Origin: Bacteroidales bacterium
GTDB taxonomy: Bacteria; Bacteroidota; Bacteroidia; Bacteroidales; WCHB1-69
Assembly (NCBI GenBank): GCA_012518765.1
Contig: JAAYRN010000136.1
Location: 1-7,727 of the forward strand
Direction: 5' to 3'
DNA length: 7,727 nt
Within the stretch, counting starts at the first letter, position 1. Each line of letters begins with the position of its first letter. Below, in pieces: positions 7,532-7,727 of this stretch. The position numbers and the translations under genes are program-made. The notes under the pieces were generated by a model. The model worked only from the letters and a program-made list of their open reading frames with translations. It was not told the DNA's origin and searched no databases.

Positions 7532-7577
7532 TGTCATAAAAAATTAAATTGTATAAAATAAACGTTGAAAATTATGT

Positions 7578-7608
7578 GGGTGTTTAATAAAATAAACACC
7601 CTTTTTTT
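7578..7608 (+). terminator. Strong intrinsic terminator after the lipoprotein gene
   Basis: A perfect 9-bp stem (GGGTGTTTA paired with TAAACACCC) closes a 6-base AT loop and is followed directly by seven T. It lies 46 nt after the lipoprotein stop. The minus strand lacks a comparable T run after the stem, so it acts mainly on plus-strand transcripts. Confidence 0.9.
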
Positions 7609-7617
7609 ATGCCCTTA

Positions 7618-7630
7618 TGTTATATTAACA
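7618..7630. repeat. Short palindrome TGTTA-tat-TAACA
   Basis: A perfect 5-bp inverted repeat surrounds a 3-base centre, the usual size for a small operator half-site pair. It lies 10 bases past the terminator in AT-rich DNA, so chance is a serious alternative. No gene in the window clearly depends on it. Confidence 0.3.
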
Positions 7631-7647
7631 ATATAAATCACACAACA

Positions 7648-7687
7648 TTGTATCGTCCTAAATAAGCGTTACAGGTTTTCGATACAA
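7648..7687. repeat. 8-bp inverted repeat TTGTATCG / CGATACAA
   Basis: Two perfect 8-base arms flank a 24-base spacer, in which CCT (7657-7659) and AGG (7673-7675) can add three more pairs. The element could be an RNA hairpin or a protein-binding site. On the minus strand TATTTTTG (7692-7685), an exact -7 match, overlaps the right arm. Confidence 0.5.
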
Positions 7688-7698
7688 AAATAATAAAT

Positions 7699-7707
7699 TT
7701 ATCCACA
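7699..7707 (+). promoter_or_regulatory. Perfect DnaA-box sequence TTATCCACA
   Basis: The nine bases equal the high-affinity E. coli DnaA box and sit in AT-rich intergenic DNA. It is the only perfect copy I found in the window, so an origin is not supported. It could be a lone DnaA-regulated or titration site, or chance. Confidence 0.35.
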
Positions 7708-7711
7708 AGTT

Positions 7712-7727
7712 TGCAGGTTAGTCTGCA
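7712..7727. repeat. Inverted repeat TGCAG / CTGCA at the right edge
   Basis: Five-base arms flank a 6-base spacer and reach the last base of the window, so the repeat may continue outside. On the minus strand the same bases also form an imperfect direct repeat (TGCAGACT, then TGCAAACT, 12 bases apart). Confidence 0.35.

Noticed and set aside
7598..7625. dif-like site: TTATGTTATAT resembles the XerD arm TTATGTTAAAT
   Set aside because: The sequence where the XerC arm should be (7598-7608) is a T run with no match, and the spacer does not fit.
7699..7707. Chromosomal replication origin at the right end
   Set aside because: There is only one perfect DnaA box and no adjacent dnaA gene or further boxes in the window.
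7638..7727. Minus-strand frame open from the right edge for 29 codons to a TGA at 7638
   Set aside because: It is short, its translation looks unlike a typical protein end, and it overlaps inverted repeats. A gene entering from the right cannot be excluded, but is not supported.

Overview
The window looks like a chromosomal segment of an AT-rich member of the Bacteroidota. Four things point there. Start codons lack Shine-Dalgarno sequences and sit behind A-rich leaders. Three intergenic sites match the Bacteroidota -7 promoter element TAnnTTTG exactly. The gene families are typical of the phylum: SprB-type repeats, a triple helix-hairpin-helix membrane protein and a GSCFA protein. The second subunit-A topoisomerase is also of the Bacteroidota type. 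I cannot place it below phylum.

Left arm (1-2110, minus strand): one long gene fills this stretch and runs off the left edge, so its C-terminus is missing. It encodes a secreted, modular, adhesin-like protein: signal peptide, beta-rich repeats, a glycine-rich domain with the EAWGAGG signature, an Ig/PKD-like module, and the start of a SprB-type repeat at the cut edge. The family is usually exported by the type IX secretion system, but the sorting domain would lie outside the window. The T-rich gap 2111-2344 carries divergent promoters for this gene and for parC.

Centre (2345-6993, plus strand): a likely three-gene operon. It holds the A subunit of topoisomerase IV (parC, complete, catalytic Tyr134), then after 32 nt a membrane-anchored protein with three helix-hairpin-helix modules, then after 3 nt a GSCFA (SGNH-hydrolase-like) protein. 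A weak hairpin with a broken T tract overlaps the last stop codon. The co-transcription of the last two genes with parC is inferred from spacing only. parE is not adjacent.

Right arm (6994-7727): a separately promoted small gene encodes a Cys/His-rich, highly charged lipoprotein with an internal duplicated 16-residue motif. A strong intrinsic terminator closes it. The last 119 bases hold no convincing gene, but contain several inverted repeats and one perfect DnaA-box sequence (TTATCCACA).

I see no mobile element, CRISPR array, tRNA or rRNA. The less ordinary elements are the glycine-rich adhesin, the Cys-rich lipoprotein and the structured right-hand intergenic end.
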